Shown here: one piece after another, positions 39,574-48,823 of the stretch
How the letters are laid out: each line of letters starts with the position of its first letter
Position numbering within the stretch: the first letter of the stretch is position 1
Program-made: the position numbers and the translations under genes
Notes under the pieces: model-generated
Database searches by the model: none
The model's input: the letters and a program-made list of their open reading frames with translations, nothing else
What the model was told of the DNA's origin: nothing
Assembly (NCBI RefSeq): GCF_040215725.1
Contig: NZ_CP157967.1
Location: 1 to 64,000, forward strand
Reading direction: 5' to 3'
Source of the DNA: Rhizobium sp. ZPR4
GTDB taxonomy: Bacteria; Pseudomonadota; Alphaproteobacteria; Rhizobiales; Rhizobiaceae
Length of the DNA stretch: 64,000 nucleotides

Positions 39574-40230
39574 ATGATCGTACTGGCGCTCGACACGGCA
39601 GGTGTGGATTGCGCTGCCGCTGTGTATGATAGCGGTAGTGATTCTGTGATGGGGGAGGTCACGGAAACGATCGGACGGGGGCATGCCGAGCATTTGATGC
39701 ACGTTGTCGACGAAGCGCTGGCGAAAGCTGATGTGGCGCTTTCGGCCATCGAGCGTGTCGTCGTAACTGTCGGCCCCGGTTCCTTCACCGGCATCCGCAT
39801 CGGCGTCGCAGCCGCGCGCGGGTTTGCACTTTCCCTTAATGTTCCCGCGGTTGGCGTCACGACCCTTGAGGTCATGGCCGCGACCGCGCGACAGCAGAAT
39901 CCGGGCAAGTCGGTTCTGGCTGCCATCGATGCGAAGCGCGAGGAGATCTATCTCCAGGCCTTCGATGCCGATGGCAACCCGCTGGACGAGGCTCGGGCCG
40001 TGACGATCGACGAAACGCGGACAATTGCGAGCGCTTTCGACGGTATCGTCACCGGAACGGCCGTCGCCCGGTTGAGCGACGCGCCGCCTGCGGAGCGACC
40101 AGACGCATTTCCGATTGCCATCGTTGCCCGGCTGGGCGCTGGCAAGCCTGCCGGCGAAAAGCCGAAGCCGCTTTATCTTCGCGGACCCGATGCCAGACCG
40201 CAGGCCGGATACGCAGTTGCCAGGCAATAG
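39574..40230 (+). CDS. tsaB: tRNA threonylcarbamoyladenosine biosynthesis protein TsaB
   Basis: TsaB partners TsaD and TsaE in making t6A37 in ANN-decoding tRNAs. The 218-aa ASKHA-fold protein has MIVLALDTAGVDCAAAVYD, GRGHAEHLMHVVDEAL and VVTVGPGSFTGIRIGVAAARG, the family signatures. It is followed after 2 nt by rimI, with which it is commonly paired. Start ATG at 39574. Confidence 0.95.
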   Translation: MIVLALDTAGVDCAAAVYDSGSDSVMGEVTETIGRGHAEHLMHVVDEALAKADVALSAIERVVVTVGPGSFTGIRIGVAAARGFALSLNVPAVGVTTLEVMAATARQQNPGKSVLAAIDAKREEIYLQAFDADGNPLDEARAVTIDETRTIASAFDGIVTGTAVARLSDAPPAERPDAFPIAIVARLGAGKPAGEKPKPLYLRGPDARPQAGYAVARQ

Positions 40231-40232
40231 AC

Positions 40233-40727
40233 ATGCTCGAATCCTATCTTACCTTGAAAGCAGAATACGAAATCGTCCCGATGGAGCTGAAGGATTGCGC
40301 TGAGGTGGCGATCCTGCATGGCGAGCGGTTCCCGCAGGTCTGGGACGAGAGCGAATTTCAGGGCCTCCTCGGACAGGAAACGACCTTCGGCTTCGTCGCC
40401 CGCCAGACCAATGCCATCCTGAAAAAGGCGCTTCCCGGCTTTGTGCTGGCGCGACATGTGGCGGGTGAGGGTGAAATTTTGACCATTGCCGTCAATGCCA
40501 AGCTGGGGCGCTCCGGTCTCGGCTGGCGGCTGATGCACGCGGCTCTTCGCGAAGCCCGTAGCCGGGGCGGGGAAGCCATGTTCCTGGAGGTCGATGGCGG
40601 CAATCAGCCGGCACTCGGGCTCTACCGCAAGCTCGGCTTCGAGACCGTCGGCGAGCGCAAGGCCTATTATGTCGGCGAAAACGGCCAGAAGTCGACGGCG
40701 CTTGTCATGCGCCGCGTTCTTCGCTAG
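40233..40727 (+). CDS. rimI: Ribosomal protein S18-alanine N-acetyltransferase-like RimI
   Basis: A 164-aa GNAT protein with the acetyl-CoA loop LGRSGLGWRLMHAAL and the C-terminal DGGNQPALGLYRKLGFETVGERKAYY typical of RimI. RimI acetylates the N-terminal alanine of ribosomal protein S18. The context (immediately after tsaB, before the fur-type gene) supports RimI rather than a generic GNAT. Its stop codon TAG is the first triplet of an intergenic repeat (TAGAGC). Confidence 0.88.
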   Translation: MLESYLTLKAEYEIVPMELKDCAEVAILHGERFPQVWDESEFQGLLGQETTFGFVARQTNAILKKALPGFVLARHVAGEGEILTIAVNAKLGRSGLGWRLMHAALREARSRGGEAMFLEVDGGNQPALGLYRKLGFETVGERKAYYVGENGQKSTALVMRRVLR

Positions 40728-40810
40728 AGCATTTTGCAGCCAAGTGGCATCACTTGTCGTCGCACAAATGCGGCAAAACAAATAGTTAGAGCAGCAATTC
40801 GGCGCTCTAG
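40725..40810. repeat. Palindromic intergenic repeat between rimI and fur/mur
   Basis: Bounded by TAGAGCATTTTGC at the left and GGCGCTCTAG at the right, with internal AAGTGGCATCACTTG and AATAGTTAGAGCAGCAATTC. The inverted TAGAGC/GCTCTA ends are the same as in the other repeats of this window, although the centre differs. It overlaps the rimI stop codon. Confidence 0.7.
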
Positions 40811-40848
40811 CTGTTGTCACAGTCCAAACAGACCGAAGACAGCGATTG

Positions 40849-41277
40849 ATGGAAGACGCCGTAAAATCCCTGGAGGAGCTTTGCGCCGAGCGCGGAATGC
40901 GCATGACGGACCAGCGCCGGGTCATTGCGCGCATCATCGAGAGTTCCGAGGATCATCCGGATGTCGAGGAGCTCTATCGCCGCTCCGTAGAGGTGGATGC
41001 GAAGATCTCGATCTCCACGGTCTACCGCACGGTAAAACTGTTCGAGGACGCCGGCCTTCTTGCCCGCCACGATTTCCGCGATGGCCGCTCCCGCTACGAG
41101 ACCGTGCCGGAGGAGCACCACGATCATCTGATCGACCTGAAGAGCGGCGTCGTGATCGAATTTCATTCGTCGGAGATCGAGGCATTGCAGGAGCGCATTG
41201 CCCGCGAACACGGCTTCAAACTCGTCGACCACCGGCTGGAGCTTTACGGCATCCCGCTGAAGAAGGACGAAGGTTGA
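40849..41277 (+). CDS. fur: Fur-family metalloregulator (rhizobial Fur/Mur type)
   Basis: A 142-aa Fur-family repressor: winged helix with ELCAERGMRMTDQRRVIARIIE, EELYRRSVEVDAKISISTVYRTVKLFEDAG, then the metal-binding EEHHDHLIDLKSGVVIEF and the C-terminal dimerisation segment. The sequence is close to what I recall of R. leguminosarum Mur, which responds to manganese and represses sitABCD; in rhizobia the main iron role has passed to RirA and Irr. ATG at 40849 follows an in-frame TTG. It lies between rimI and olsA. Confidence 0.92.
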   Translation: MEDAVKSLEELCAERGMRMTDQRRVIARIIESSEDHPDVEELYRRSVEVDAKISISTVYRTVKLFEDAGLLARHDFRDGRSRYETVPEEHHDHLIDLKSGVVIEFHSSEIEALQERIAREHGFKLVDHRLELYGIPLKKDEG

Positions 41278-41310
41278 CGTGAAGGCTTTCATGCAGGAGC
41301 GAATGATTTG

Positions 41311-42105
41311 ATGACCTGGCTGCGCATCGGCTGTGCCGCCGTGGTCATTTGCGTCGTCAGCGCGGTGATGCTGCCGCTGCAGATCGTTTGCTTGCGTTTC
41401 GACTGGAAGCTCAGGCGCTATCTGCCGCGCTATTGGCATCGCATCGTCTGCTATTGGCTTGGCGTCCGCATCCATGTGATCGGCAAGATCGAGACGAGCC
41501 GGCCCTTGATGCTGGCGGCCAATCACTCATCCTGGCTGGATATTCTCGTTCTGTCGGCAGTTGCCGATGTTGCCTTCATCGCCAAGTCGGAAGTGCGGGA
41601 TTGGCCGATCTTCGGTCAGTTCGCGCAGTGGCAGAAGAGCGTCTTCGTCGAGCGCGAGCAAAAGCGCAAGACGGGCGATCAGGTGAATGAGATCGGGGAC
41701 CGTATGGCCGATGGCGAGATCATGGTGCTGTTCCCGGAAGGAACGACTTCCGACGGCAATCGCCTGCTTGAGGTCAAGTCATCGCTGTTCGGCGCCGCTG
41801 CCGCTGCCTTGCCGAAGGCGCCGGATGCCGTCGTGCATGTCCAGCCGGTAGCGGTCGCTTATACCCGCGTCCACGGTACGGCCATGGGCCGCTATTATCG
41901 TCCGCTGACGGCATGGCCGGGCGATATCGAGCTCGTGCCGCACCTGAAGGGCATCATCCAGTGCGGTGCCATCGATGTCGACGTCTGCTTCGGCGAGGCG
42001 GTCGATTATCGAGCCGGCACCAACCGCAAGGAAGTCAGCGCCACCATCGCGCGGCGCATCCGCAATATGCTCGCCAGCCGCCTGCTCGGCCGCGAGATCG
42101 CCTGA
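41311..42105 (+). CDS. olsA: Lyso-ornithine lipid O-acyltransferase OlsA (PlsC-like)
   Basis: A 264-aa membrane acyltransferase of the PlsC family: one N-terminal membrane helix, the catalytic block LMLAANHSSWLDILVLS (HxxxxD motif), VFVEREQKRKTG and MVLFPEGTTSDGNRLLEVKSSL (second acyltransferase motif). The location between fur and miaB corresponds to S. meliloti olsA, whose product adds the second acyl chain to lyso-ornithine lipid. A general 1-acylglycerol-3-phosphate acyltransferase role cannot be excluded. An in-frame TTG at 41308 is the alternative start; AGGAG lies upstream. Confidence 0.85.
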   Translation: MTWLRIGCAAVVICVVSAVMLPLQIVCLRFDWKLRRYLPRYWHRIVCYWLGVRIHVIGKIETSRPLMLAANHSSWLDILVLSAVADVAFIAKSEVRDWPIFGQFAQWQKSVFVEREQKRKTGDQVNEIGDRMADGEIMVLFPEGTTSDGNRLLEVKSSLFGAAAAALPKAPDAVVHVQPVAVAYTRVHGTAMGRYYRPLTAWPGDIELVPHLKGIIQCGAIDVDVCFGEAVDYRAGTNRKEVSATIARRIRNMLASRLLGREIA

Positions 42106-42166
42106 TTTCCAGGTGATTCCAACTTTTCCATTTTCTCCGAGGGCAAAAGCCACTACATAGCGGCCC

Positions 42167-43579
42167 ATGACCAAGGACAGCCTAACTCTCGACGCCCCGG
42201 CGGCCGATGCTTTGCAGCTCGGCCCCCGCGACGGCTCCAACAGCCGCAAGGTCTTCATCAAGACCTACGGCTGCCAGATGAACGTCTATGATTCCACGCG
42301 GATGAGCGATGCGCTGTCCCGCGACGGCTATGAGCCGACCGAAGACATGGAAGAGGCCGATCTCGTCCTGCTGAATACCTGTCATATCCGCGAGAAGGCC
42401 GCCGAAAAGGTCTATTCCGCGCTCGGCCGTCTGCGTGAGATGAAGAAGCGCAAGGCTGCCGACGGTCGCGAGATGATGATCGGCGTCACCGGCTGCGTCG
42501 CGCAGGCCGAGGGTGAGGAAATCCTGCGTCGCGCGCCTGCCGTCGATGTCGTCATCGGCCCGCAGACCTATCACCGCCTGCCGGATGCGCTTCGTCGCGC
42601 CAAGGAAGGCCAGCGCGTCGTCGATACCGAATATGCGATCGAGGACAAGTTCGAGCATCTGCCGATCGCTGAAAAAACAAAGATCCGTGCCCGCGGCGTC
42701 ACCGCCTTTCTGACGGTGCAGGAAGGCTGTGACAAGTTCTGCACCTTCTGCGTCGTGCCTTATACGCGTGGCTCTGAAGTCTCCCGCCCGGTCTCCCAGA
42801 TCGTCGAGGAAGCCGAGAAACTTGTGGATGGCGGCGTGCGCGAAATCACGCTGCTCGGCCAGAACGTTAATGCCTGGCATGGCATCGGCCCTACGGGCGA
42901 AGCCTGGAGCCTTGGTGATCTCCTCTATCGCCTGGCGGAAATTCCCGGCCTGGCGCGCCTGCGCTATACGACCAGCCATCCGCGCGACATGGATGACCGC
43001 CTGATCGGCGCGCATCGCGATCTACGCACGCTGATGCCCTATCTGCACCTGCCTGTTCAGGCCGGCTCAGACCGGATCCTGAAGGCGATGAACCGCCGGC
43101 ACACGGCCGTGGAATACCTCACTCTCATCGAGAGAATCCGTACGGCCCGCCCGGATATTGCCCTTTCGGGTGACTTCATCGTCGGCTTCCCGGGGGAGAC
43201 AGACCAGGATTTTGAGGATACACTCAGACTGATCGAGGAGGTGAATTATGCACAGGCCTTCTCGTTCAAATATTCGACGCGGCCGGGCACACCCGGTGCG
43301 GAGCTGAAGGATCAGGTGCCCGAAGAGGTCAAGACCGAGCGGCTGGAGCGATTGCAGGCATTGCTGCTGAGGCAGCAGCATGCTTTTGCCGAGGCTTGCG
43401 TGGGCAAAACAGTGGATATCCTTCTGGAAAAGCCGGGCCGGATGCCGGGCCAGTTGATTGGACGCTCCCCTTGGCTGCAATCTGTGAATGTTGATGCAAA
43501 AGCATCGCAAATCGGTGACATTATTAACGTACGAATCACCGGAACCAGCACCAACAGCCTTTTCGCTGAATTGCTCTAG
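42167..43579 (+). CDS. miaB: tRNA-2-methylthio-N6-dimethylallyladenosine synthase MiaB
   Basis: MiaB adds the 2-methylthio group to i6A37 of tRNAs. The 470-aa protein has three N-terminal cysteines for the auxiliary cluster ([37 protein letters not shown]), the radical [18 protein letters not shown] motif (CxxxCxxC) and a C-terminal TRAM domain. It is followed after 30 nt by the TTG-started phoH gene and belongs to the miaB-phoH-ybeY-corC-lnt run. Confidence 0.97.
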   Translation: MTKDSLTLDAPAADALQLGPRDGSNSRKVFIKTYGCQMNVYDSTRMSDALSRDGYEPTEDMEEADLVLLNTCHIREKAAEKVYSALGRLREMKKRKAADGREMMIGVTGCVAQAEGEEILRRAPAVDVVIGPQTYHRLPDALRRAKEGQRVVDTEYAIEDKFEHLPIAEKTKIRARGVTAFLTVQEGCDKFCTFCVVPYTRGSEVSRPVSQIVEEAEKLVDGGVREITLLGQNVNAWHGIGPTGEAWSLGDLLYRLAEIPGLARLRYTTSHPRDMDDRLIGAHRDLRTLMPYLHLPVQAGSDRILKAMNRRHTAVEYLTLIERIRTARPDIALSGDFIVGFPGETDQDFEDTLRLIEEVNYAQAFSFKYSTRPGTPGAELKDQVPEEVKTERLERLQALLLRQQHAFAEACVGKTVDILLEKPGRMPGQLIGRSPWLQSVNVDAKASQIGDIINVRITGTSTNSLFAELL

Positions 43580-43609
43580 GTTCCGGCCGACCCAAGGGAG
43601 CCGCACCGC

Positions 43610-44662
43610 TTGAACGGACAGGAATTGGTTTCTTCTTCATCGCGCCAGCCCCGCACCGCGAGCGACGCCAATCACTTCACCCTGACGTTCGAAAATAATC
43701 GGTTCGCCAGCGAGCTTTTCGGGCAGTTCGACCAGAATTTGAAGCTGCTTGAGGAACGTCTCGGCATCGACGCCCGCGCTCGCGGCAATTCTGTCGTCAT
43801 CACCGGCGACGTGCTGGCCACCAATCAGGCGCGCCGGACGCTCGATTACCTCTATGACAAGCTCCAAAAAGGCGGCAATGTAGAGCGTTCCGATGTGGAA
43901 GGGGCAATCCGCATGGCGGTTGCCGCCGACGACCAATTGACGCTGCCGACCATGGAGAGAAAAGCCAAGTTGACGATGGCGCAGATTTCGACGCGCAAGA
44001 AGACGATCATTGCGCGCACGCCGACCCAGGATGCCTACATGCGGGCGCTGGAGCGCTCCGAGCTCGTCCTCGGCGTCGGCCCTGCCGGTACCGGCAAGAC
44101 CTATCTCGCCGTTGCGCACGCTGCCCAGCTCCTGGAGCGCGGCGCGGTGGAAAAGATTATCCTGTCGCGCCCGGCCGTCGAAGCCGGCGAGCGCCTCGGC
44201 TTCCTGCCAGGCGACATGAAGGAAAAGGTCGATCCCTATCTGCGCCCGCTCTATGACGCGCTTTACGACATGATGCCGGGCGACAAGGTCGAACGCGCTA
44301 TCACGGCCGGCGTCATCGAGATCGCGCCGCTCGCCTTCATGCGCGGCCGCACGCTTGCCAATGCTGCCGTCATCCTCGACGAGGCGCAGAACACGACATC
44401 GATGCAGATGAAAATGTTCCTGACGCGTCTCGGCGAAAATTCGCGGATGATCGTGACGGGCGATCCGAGCCAGATCGATTTGCCCCGCGGCGTCAAATCA
44501 GGCCTGGTGGAAGCGCTTGATCTGCTGAACGGTGTCGAGGGCATCACCATCGTCCGCTTCAAGGACACGGACGTCGTCCGCCACCCGCTGGTGGCGCGCA
44601 TCGTCCGGGCCTACGATTCCACCTACGCCGCAAAGGCAGAGGAAAACGATCCGCAGATCTGA
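43610..44662 (+). CDS. PhoH-family ATPase (PhoH-like/YbeZ)
   Basis: A 350-aa P-loop ATPase: Walker A VGPAGTGKTYLAVAHAAQ, SRPAVEAGERLGFLPGDMKEKVDPYLRPLYDAL, Walker B AAVILDEAQNTT and the arginine-containing GENSRMIVTGDPSQIDLP. It is the YbeZ/PhoH-L type that pairs with the endoribonuclease YbeY in the ybeZYX-lnt arrangement; its role is in RNA processing or stress. Translation probably starts at TTG (43610), with AAGGGAG 12 nt before. Confidence 0.93.
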   Translation: MNGQELVSSSSRQPRTASDANHFTLTFENNRFASELFGQFDQNLKLLEERLGIDARARGNSVVITGDVLATNQARRTLDYLYDKLQKGGNVERSDVEGAIRMAVAADDQLTLPTMERKAKLTMAQISTRKKTIIARTPTQDAYMRALERSELVLGVGPAGTGKTYLAVAHAAQLLERGAVEKIILSRPAVEAGERLGFLPGDMKEKVDPYLRPLYDALYDMMPGDKVERAITAGVIEIAPLAFMRGRTLANAAVILDEAQNTTSMQMKMFLTRLGENSRMIVTGDPSQIDLPRGVKSGLVEALDLLNGVEGITIVRFKDTDVVRHPLVARIVRAYDSTYAAKAEENDPQI

Positions 44663-44680
44663 TCTGCGCTCCGAAAGCTC

Positions 44681-45187
44681 ATGGCAGAACTCGACATACA
44701 GATCAGCGTGGAGGAGGGCGACTGGCCCTCCGAAGAGCAATTGCAAGCGCTTGCCGAGCGGGTGCTCGGCGAGGCCGCCGCCTATCTGAAGAAACACGAA
44801 AAGCAGCCATTTCCAAAAATGGCGACCGAATTGTCGCTGGTCTTCACAGACGATGCCTCGATCCGCGAGATCAATGCGGAGTGGCGCTCGCAGGACAAGG
44901 CGACGAACGTGCTTTCCTTCCCGGCCTTCCCGCTGGAACCCGGCGGCAAGCCCGGCCCGATGCTTGGCGATATCATCATCGCCAGGGAAACCGTGGAGCG
45001 CGAAGCTGTCGATCTCGAAAAGAGTTTTGACGAGCATTTGACCCATTTGATGGTGCATGGTTTCTTGCATCTCTTCGGCTACGACCATATGAATAATAGT
45101 GAAGCCGAAAGAATGGAGGGGCTGGAGACTCGCATTTTGGCTAGTCTTGGCCTATCTGATCCCTATGCGGGACAAGACCCCATTTGA
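44681..45187 (+). CDS. ybeY: Endoribonuclease YbeY (rRNA maturation factor)
   Basis: YbeY is a zinc endoribonuclease acting in 16S rRNA 3'-end maturation and ribosome quality control; in S. meliloti it also affects small-RNA regulation. The 168-aa protein has the metal motif HLMVHGFLHLFGYDH (HxxxHxxxxxH) and NVLSFPAF / LGDIIIARETV. It starts 18 nt after phoH and precedes corC by 25 nt in the same transcription unit. Confidence 0.96.
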   Translation: MAELDIQISVEEGDWPSEEQLQALAERVLGEAAAYLKKHEKQPFPKMATELSLVFTDDASIREINAEWRSQDKATNVLSFPAFPLEPGGKPGPMLGDIIIARETVEREAVDLEKSFDEHLTHLMVHGFLHLFGYDHMNNSEAERMEGLETRILASLGLSDPYAGQDPI

Positions 45188-45212
45188 TTTGAACCCTGTC
45201 TGACCAGGAACA

Positions 45213-46385
45213 ATGAGCGACTTTACGACGAGATCGGCCCCCGAGGCCAAAGACGGCGCCGATGCAGCCTCCTCCGACGAGGTAGGCAGTAGTAGCAACG
45301 GCAAGCGATCCCACTCTTCATTCTGGGCACGTGCTGCACGCATTCTGCGCCCGGCACAGGACTCCGCCCGGCTGCGCGAGGATCTTGCCGACGCGCTGAT
45401 GACGAACGCTGCCGGCGACGACGCCTTCTCCGCGGATGAGCGGGCGATGCTGCACAACATCCTGCGCTTCCGCGAGGTGCGCGTCGAGGATGTCATGGTG
45501 CCGCGTGCCGACATCGAAGCGGTGGACCAGAACATCACCATCGGCGAGCTGATGATCCTCTTCGAGGAAAGCGGTCGCTCGCGTATGCCCGTCTATGCCG
45601 ACACGCTGGATGATCCGCGCGGCATGGTGCATATCCGCGATCTTCTCTCCTATGTCGCCAAGCAGGCCCGTAACAAGCGCCGCAGCGGCAGTACGAAGAC
45701 GGCGGCCGCTGCAACGGCAGCCCCTGCGGCCGAAAAGCCGGCGCGGTCCGCCAAGCCGAATTTCGACCTTTCGCGCGTCGATCTGCAGAAGACGCTGGCG
45801 GAAGCCGGCATTATCCGCAAGATCCTGTTCGTGCCGCCTTCCATGCTCGCCTCCGATCTCCTGCGTCGCATGCAGGTCAATCGCACGCAGATGGCCTTGG
45901 TTATCGATGAATATGGCGGTACCGACGGCCTCGCGTCACACGAAGACATCGTCGAAATGGTCGTCGGCGACATCGACGACGAGCACGATGACGAAGAAGT
46001 GATGTTCAAGCGCGTCTCCGAAGACGTCTTCGTGGCCGACGCCCGTGTCGAGCTGGAGGAGATCGCAGCTGCGATCGGTCCGGATTTCGATATCGCCGAG
46101 CAGGTGGACGAAGTGGACACGCTTGGCGGTTTGATCTTCTCGGCTCTTGGCCGCATTCCGGTGCGTGGCGAGGTCGTGCAGGCGCTTCCAGGTTTCGAAT
46201 TCCATATTCTCGATGCCGATCCGCGCCGCATCAAGCGGGTGCGCATCACGCGTAAGCGTCACGCTGTTCGCCGCCGGCCGACCGTAAAGCTGGAAGGTGA
46301 GGCAGGTACGCAGGAACGCGATTTGCCGGCACCGGAAGCGATCACCGAGGAAGCGCCGGCCGAGCGTAACGCCGCTAGCCAATAA
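45213..46385 (+). CDS. CBS-domain CorC/HlyC-family protein
   Basis: A 390-aa soluble protein with two CBS domains (RVEDVMVPRADIEAVDQN and ILFVPPSMLASDLLRRMQVNRTQMALV) and a C-terminal CorC_HlyC domain (EEIAAAIGPDFDIAEQVDEVDTLGGLIF). Homologues are called hemolysin C or magnesium/cobalt efflux protein CorC; the biochemical role is still debated. An Ala/Lys/Pro-rich insert (about residues 150-180) separates the CBS domains. No membrane helix is present. It lies between ybeY and lnt as in other proteobacteria. Confidence 0.9.
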   Translation: MSDFTTRSAPEAKDGADAASSDEVGSSSNGKRSHSSFWARAARILRPAQDSARLREDLADALMTNAAGDDAFSADERAMLHNILRFREVRVEDVMVPRADIEAVDQNITIGELMILFEESGRSRMPVYADTLDDPRGMVHIRDLLSYVAKQARNKRRSGSTKTAAAATAAPAAEKPARSAKPNFDLSRVDLQKTLAEAGIIRKILFVPPSMLASDLLRRMQVNRTQMALVIDEYGGTDGLASHEDIVEMVVGDIDDEHDDEEVMFKRVSEDVFVADARVELEEIAAAIGPDFDIAEQVDEVDTLGGLIFSALGRIPVRGEVVQALPGFEFHILDADPRRIKRVRITRKRHAVRRRPTVKLEGEAGTQERDLPAPEAITEEAPAERNAASQ

Positions 46386-46463
46386 ATAGCGCAAGAGCGG
46401 GACAAATCGCTGCATTTTTGAAAGACTGCGCCCAATTGATTCGCGATTGGACGGAGCTGGCGC

Positions 46464-48065
46464 ATGGAATGGCTTTCGGGCAGGGTGATCCTCGTCTGGG
46501 GTTTCAAACGTGCGTTGCTTACGATCCTTGCCGGGGCCATCGGCGTTCTGGCATTGCCGCCCTTCGGCTTTTTCGCGGCAATGTTCGTCTCGTTTACGCT
46601 GCTCGTCTGGCTGCTGGACGGTGTCGCCGCCGGCCCGGATAGTGGCTTGCTCGGGCGCCTGTGGCCTGCCTTCTTCACCGGCTGGCTATTCGGCTTCGGC
46701 TATTTTGTCGCCGGCCTCTGGTGGCTCGGCCATGCGCTGCTGATCGATGCCGATGAATTTGCCTGGGCGCTGCCGCTGGCAATCCTCGGTCTGCCGGCCT
46801 TTCTGGCCATATTCTACGGCGTGGCGACCGCGCTTGCCCGCATCCTGTGGTCCGATGGCATGGGGCGTATCGCAGCGCTCGCCTTCAGCTTCGGCATTCT
46901 GGAATGGCTGCGCAGCTTTCTCTTCACCGGCTTTCCCTGGAATGCCATCGGCTATGGCGCCATGCCCATTCCGCTGATGATGCAGTCGGCGCATGTGGTC
47001 GGCATGCTTGGCGTCACCGTGCTTGCTGTCTTCGTCTTCGCAACGCCGGCGCTGCTTGGCACCCGCCAGGGCAGGGTGCCGGGGATCGGCATTGCGATCC
47101 TCATCGTCACGGCTCATCTCGGCTATGGCTATTACGCGCTGAACCTACTGGACGCGCCGCTGACCGACGCCAAGACGGCGCCGGTCGTGCGCATCGTGCA
47201 GCCGTCCATCGATCAGGAAACCAAGATGGACACGGCCGCCGATCGCACTGCCATCTTCGACAAGCATCTGGCGCTTTCCGTCCAGCCGTCTGCCAATGGC
47301 GGCAAGCGGCCTGACATCATCGTCTGGCCGGAAACGGCCGTGCCCTTCATCCTGACCGACAATCGCGATGCGCTCGCCCGTATTGCGGATCAGCTCGATG
47401 ACGACCAGATCCTGATCACCGGCGCCGTCCGCGTCGAAGACATGGGGCCGGGCGTCGAGCCGCGTTACTATAATTCGATCTACGTCATCGATGGCCGTGG
47501 CCAGATCATCGGCGCGTCCGACAAGACCCATCTCGTTCCCTTCGGCGAGTATGTGCCCTTCGAGCACATTCTGAGCTATCTCGGCATCGAGAATGTCGTG
47601 GAGCTTCCGGGGGGATTTTCAGCGGCGACAAAGCGGCAATTGCTGACCATGCCCGACGGCGTCAAATTCTATCCGTTGATCTGCTACGAGATCATCTTTC
47701 CGAACGAAATGACGCCGGAAATTCGCCAGGCCGATGCCATCCTCAACGTCACGAATGACGGCTGGTTCGGCGATACGCCTGGCCCATACCAGCATTTCCA
47801 GCAGGCAAGAGTGAGGGCGGTGGAGCAGGGACTGCCGCTGATTCGAAGCGCCAATACCGGCATTTCAGCATTTGTTGATGCACACGGACGGGTGCTTTCT
47901 GGTATCGATTATAATCAGCAAGGCTTTATAGATACCACTTTAGGTGGCGCAACCGTATCGCGCATCGACGATAAAGCCAGAAAAACATACTTTTGGTTGA
48001 TCATCGGAGCAGTCGGCATAATTGCCGCGATTTCGCGCATGGGTTTTATTTTCAGGGTGAATTGA
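46464..48065 (+). CDS. lnt: Apolipoprotein N-acyltransferase Lnt
   Basis: Lnt adds the third acyl chain to lipoproteins in the inner membrane. The 533-aa protein has several N-terminal membrane helices and a nitrilase-like domain with the catalytic triad in WPETAVPFIL (Glu), DKTHLVPFGEYVP (Lys) and PLICYEIIFP (Cys), plus NVTNDGWFGDTPGPYQH. One C-terminal helix follows. It is the last gene of the miaB-phoH-ybeY-corC-lnt run. Confidence 0.96.
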   Translation: MEWLSGRVILVWGFKRALLTILAGAIGVLALPPFGFFAAMFVSFTLLVWLLDGVAAGPDSGLLGRLWPAFFTGWLFGFGYFVAGLWWLGHALLIDADEFAWALPLAILGLPAFLAIFYGVATALARILWSDGMGRIAALAFSFGILEWLRSFLFTGFPWNAIGYGAMPIPLMMQSAHVVGMLGVTVLAVFVFATPALLGTRQGRVPGIGIAILIVTAHLGYGYYALNLLDAPLTDAKTAPVVRIVQPSIDQETKMDTAADRTAIFDKHLALSVQPSANGGKRPDIIVWPETAVPFILTDNRDALARIADQLDDDQILITGAVRVEDMGPGVEPRYYNSIYVIDGRGQIIGASDKTHLVPFGEYVPFEHILSYLGIENVVELPGGFSAATKRQLLTMPDGVKFYPLICYEIIFPNEMTPEIRQADAILNVTNDGWFGDTPGPYQHFQQARVRAVEQGLPLIRSANTGISAFVDAHGRVLSGIDYNQQGFIDTTLGGATVSRIDDKARKTYFWLIIGAVGIIAAISRMGFIFRVN

Positions 48066-48213
48066 CCAAAAAACCCTAAAATTGCATAGTGCTAGATGTC
48101 CGCCTTTCGAACGTAGACTGGAGGCCTTGGGGGCGTCGGCTGCAACGTGGCGTTATAGGGGTGGTGAAGGGTACCGGGTGGCAGGTCCTGAATTCAACCT
48201 ATGTTAGGGTAAA

Positions 48214-48636
48214 ATGATGATTGAGAATAAAAAGAAGCCGAACCCCATCGACATTCATGTCGGTAGCCGCATACGCCTCCGCCGCACGATGCTTGGCATG
48301 AGCCAGGAGAAGCTCGGCGAAAGCCTCGGAATTACGTTTCAGCAGATTCAGAAATACGAAAAAGGCACCAACCGCGTTGGCGCCAGCCGCCTCCAGAATA
48401 TCTCCAGCATCCTCAATGTCCCGGTTTCCTTCTTTTTCGAGGACGCACCGGGCGAGCATTCGGCCGGCGCGGGTGGCATGGCCGAGGCATCCAGCTCCAA
48501 CTACGTCGTCGACTTTCTGTCTTCTTCGGAAGGATTGCAGCTCAACCGCGCCTTCGTGAAAATTTCCGATGGCAAGGTCCGACGCAAGGTTGTCGAGCTG
48601 GTCAAGGCGCTCGCGGCCGAGGCGGATGCCGAGTAA
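48214..48636 (+). CDS. praR: HTH transcriptional regulator, PraR/PhrR type
   Basis: A 140-aa Cro/CI-type regulator: VGSRIRLRRTMLGMSQEKLGESLGITFQQIQKYEKGTNRVGASRLQNIS forms the helix-turn-helix (about residues 14-68), followed by a Gly/Ser linker and a helical C-terminal segment. The location upstream of metK and the sequence match what I recall of PraR of R. leguminosarum (PhrR of Sinorhizobium), a repressor of attachment and quorum-sensing genes. A second ATG directly follows the first. A hairpin terminator lies 35 nt after the stop. Confidence 0.82.
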   Translation: MMIENKKKPNPIDIHVGSRIRLRRTMLGMSQEKLGESLGITFQQIQKYEKGTNRVGASRLQNISSILNVPVSFFFEDAPGEHSAGAGGMAEASSSNYVVDFLSSSEGLQLNRAFVKISDGKVRRKVVELVKALAAEADAE

Positions 48637-48670
48637 CCCTTCGAAGCGGGGTTAAACCGACAAAGTCGAG

Positions 48671-48694
48671 AGGCGGTCATTTTGGCCGCCTTTT
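48671..48694 (+). terminator. Rho-independent terminator after praR
   Basis: AGGCGG / CCGCCT stem with loop TCATTTTGG followed by TTTT. It separates praR from metK, implying that metK uses its own promoter. Confidence 0.75.
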
Positions 48695-48720
48695 CGCTAT
48701 TTACGGCAAAATTTTATCAC

Positions 48721-48749
48721 TTGAACGGGGATATAAAGATATATTTATG
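48721..48749 (+). promoter_or_regulatory. Candidate metK promoter
   Basis: TTGAAC and TTTATG are separated by 17 bp in a strikingly A/T-rich stretch (ATATAAAGATATATTTATG). Predicted start near 48756 gives a leader of about 68 nt. I did not recognise a known SAM-binding riboswitch in the leader. Confidence 0.45.
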
Positions 48750-48823
48750 TCCTTGTGCGGCTTGTTTTTCGAGGCGGAGACGAATATCAAAAGCAGAGAT
48801 TTGTTCTTTGAGGGGAATCCCGC

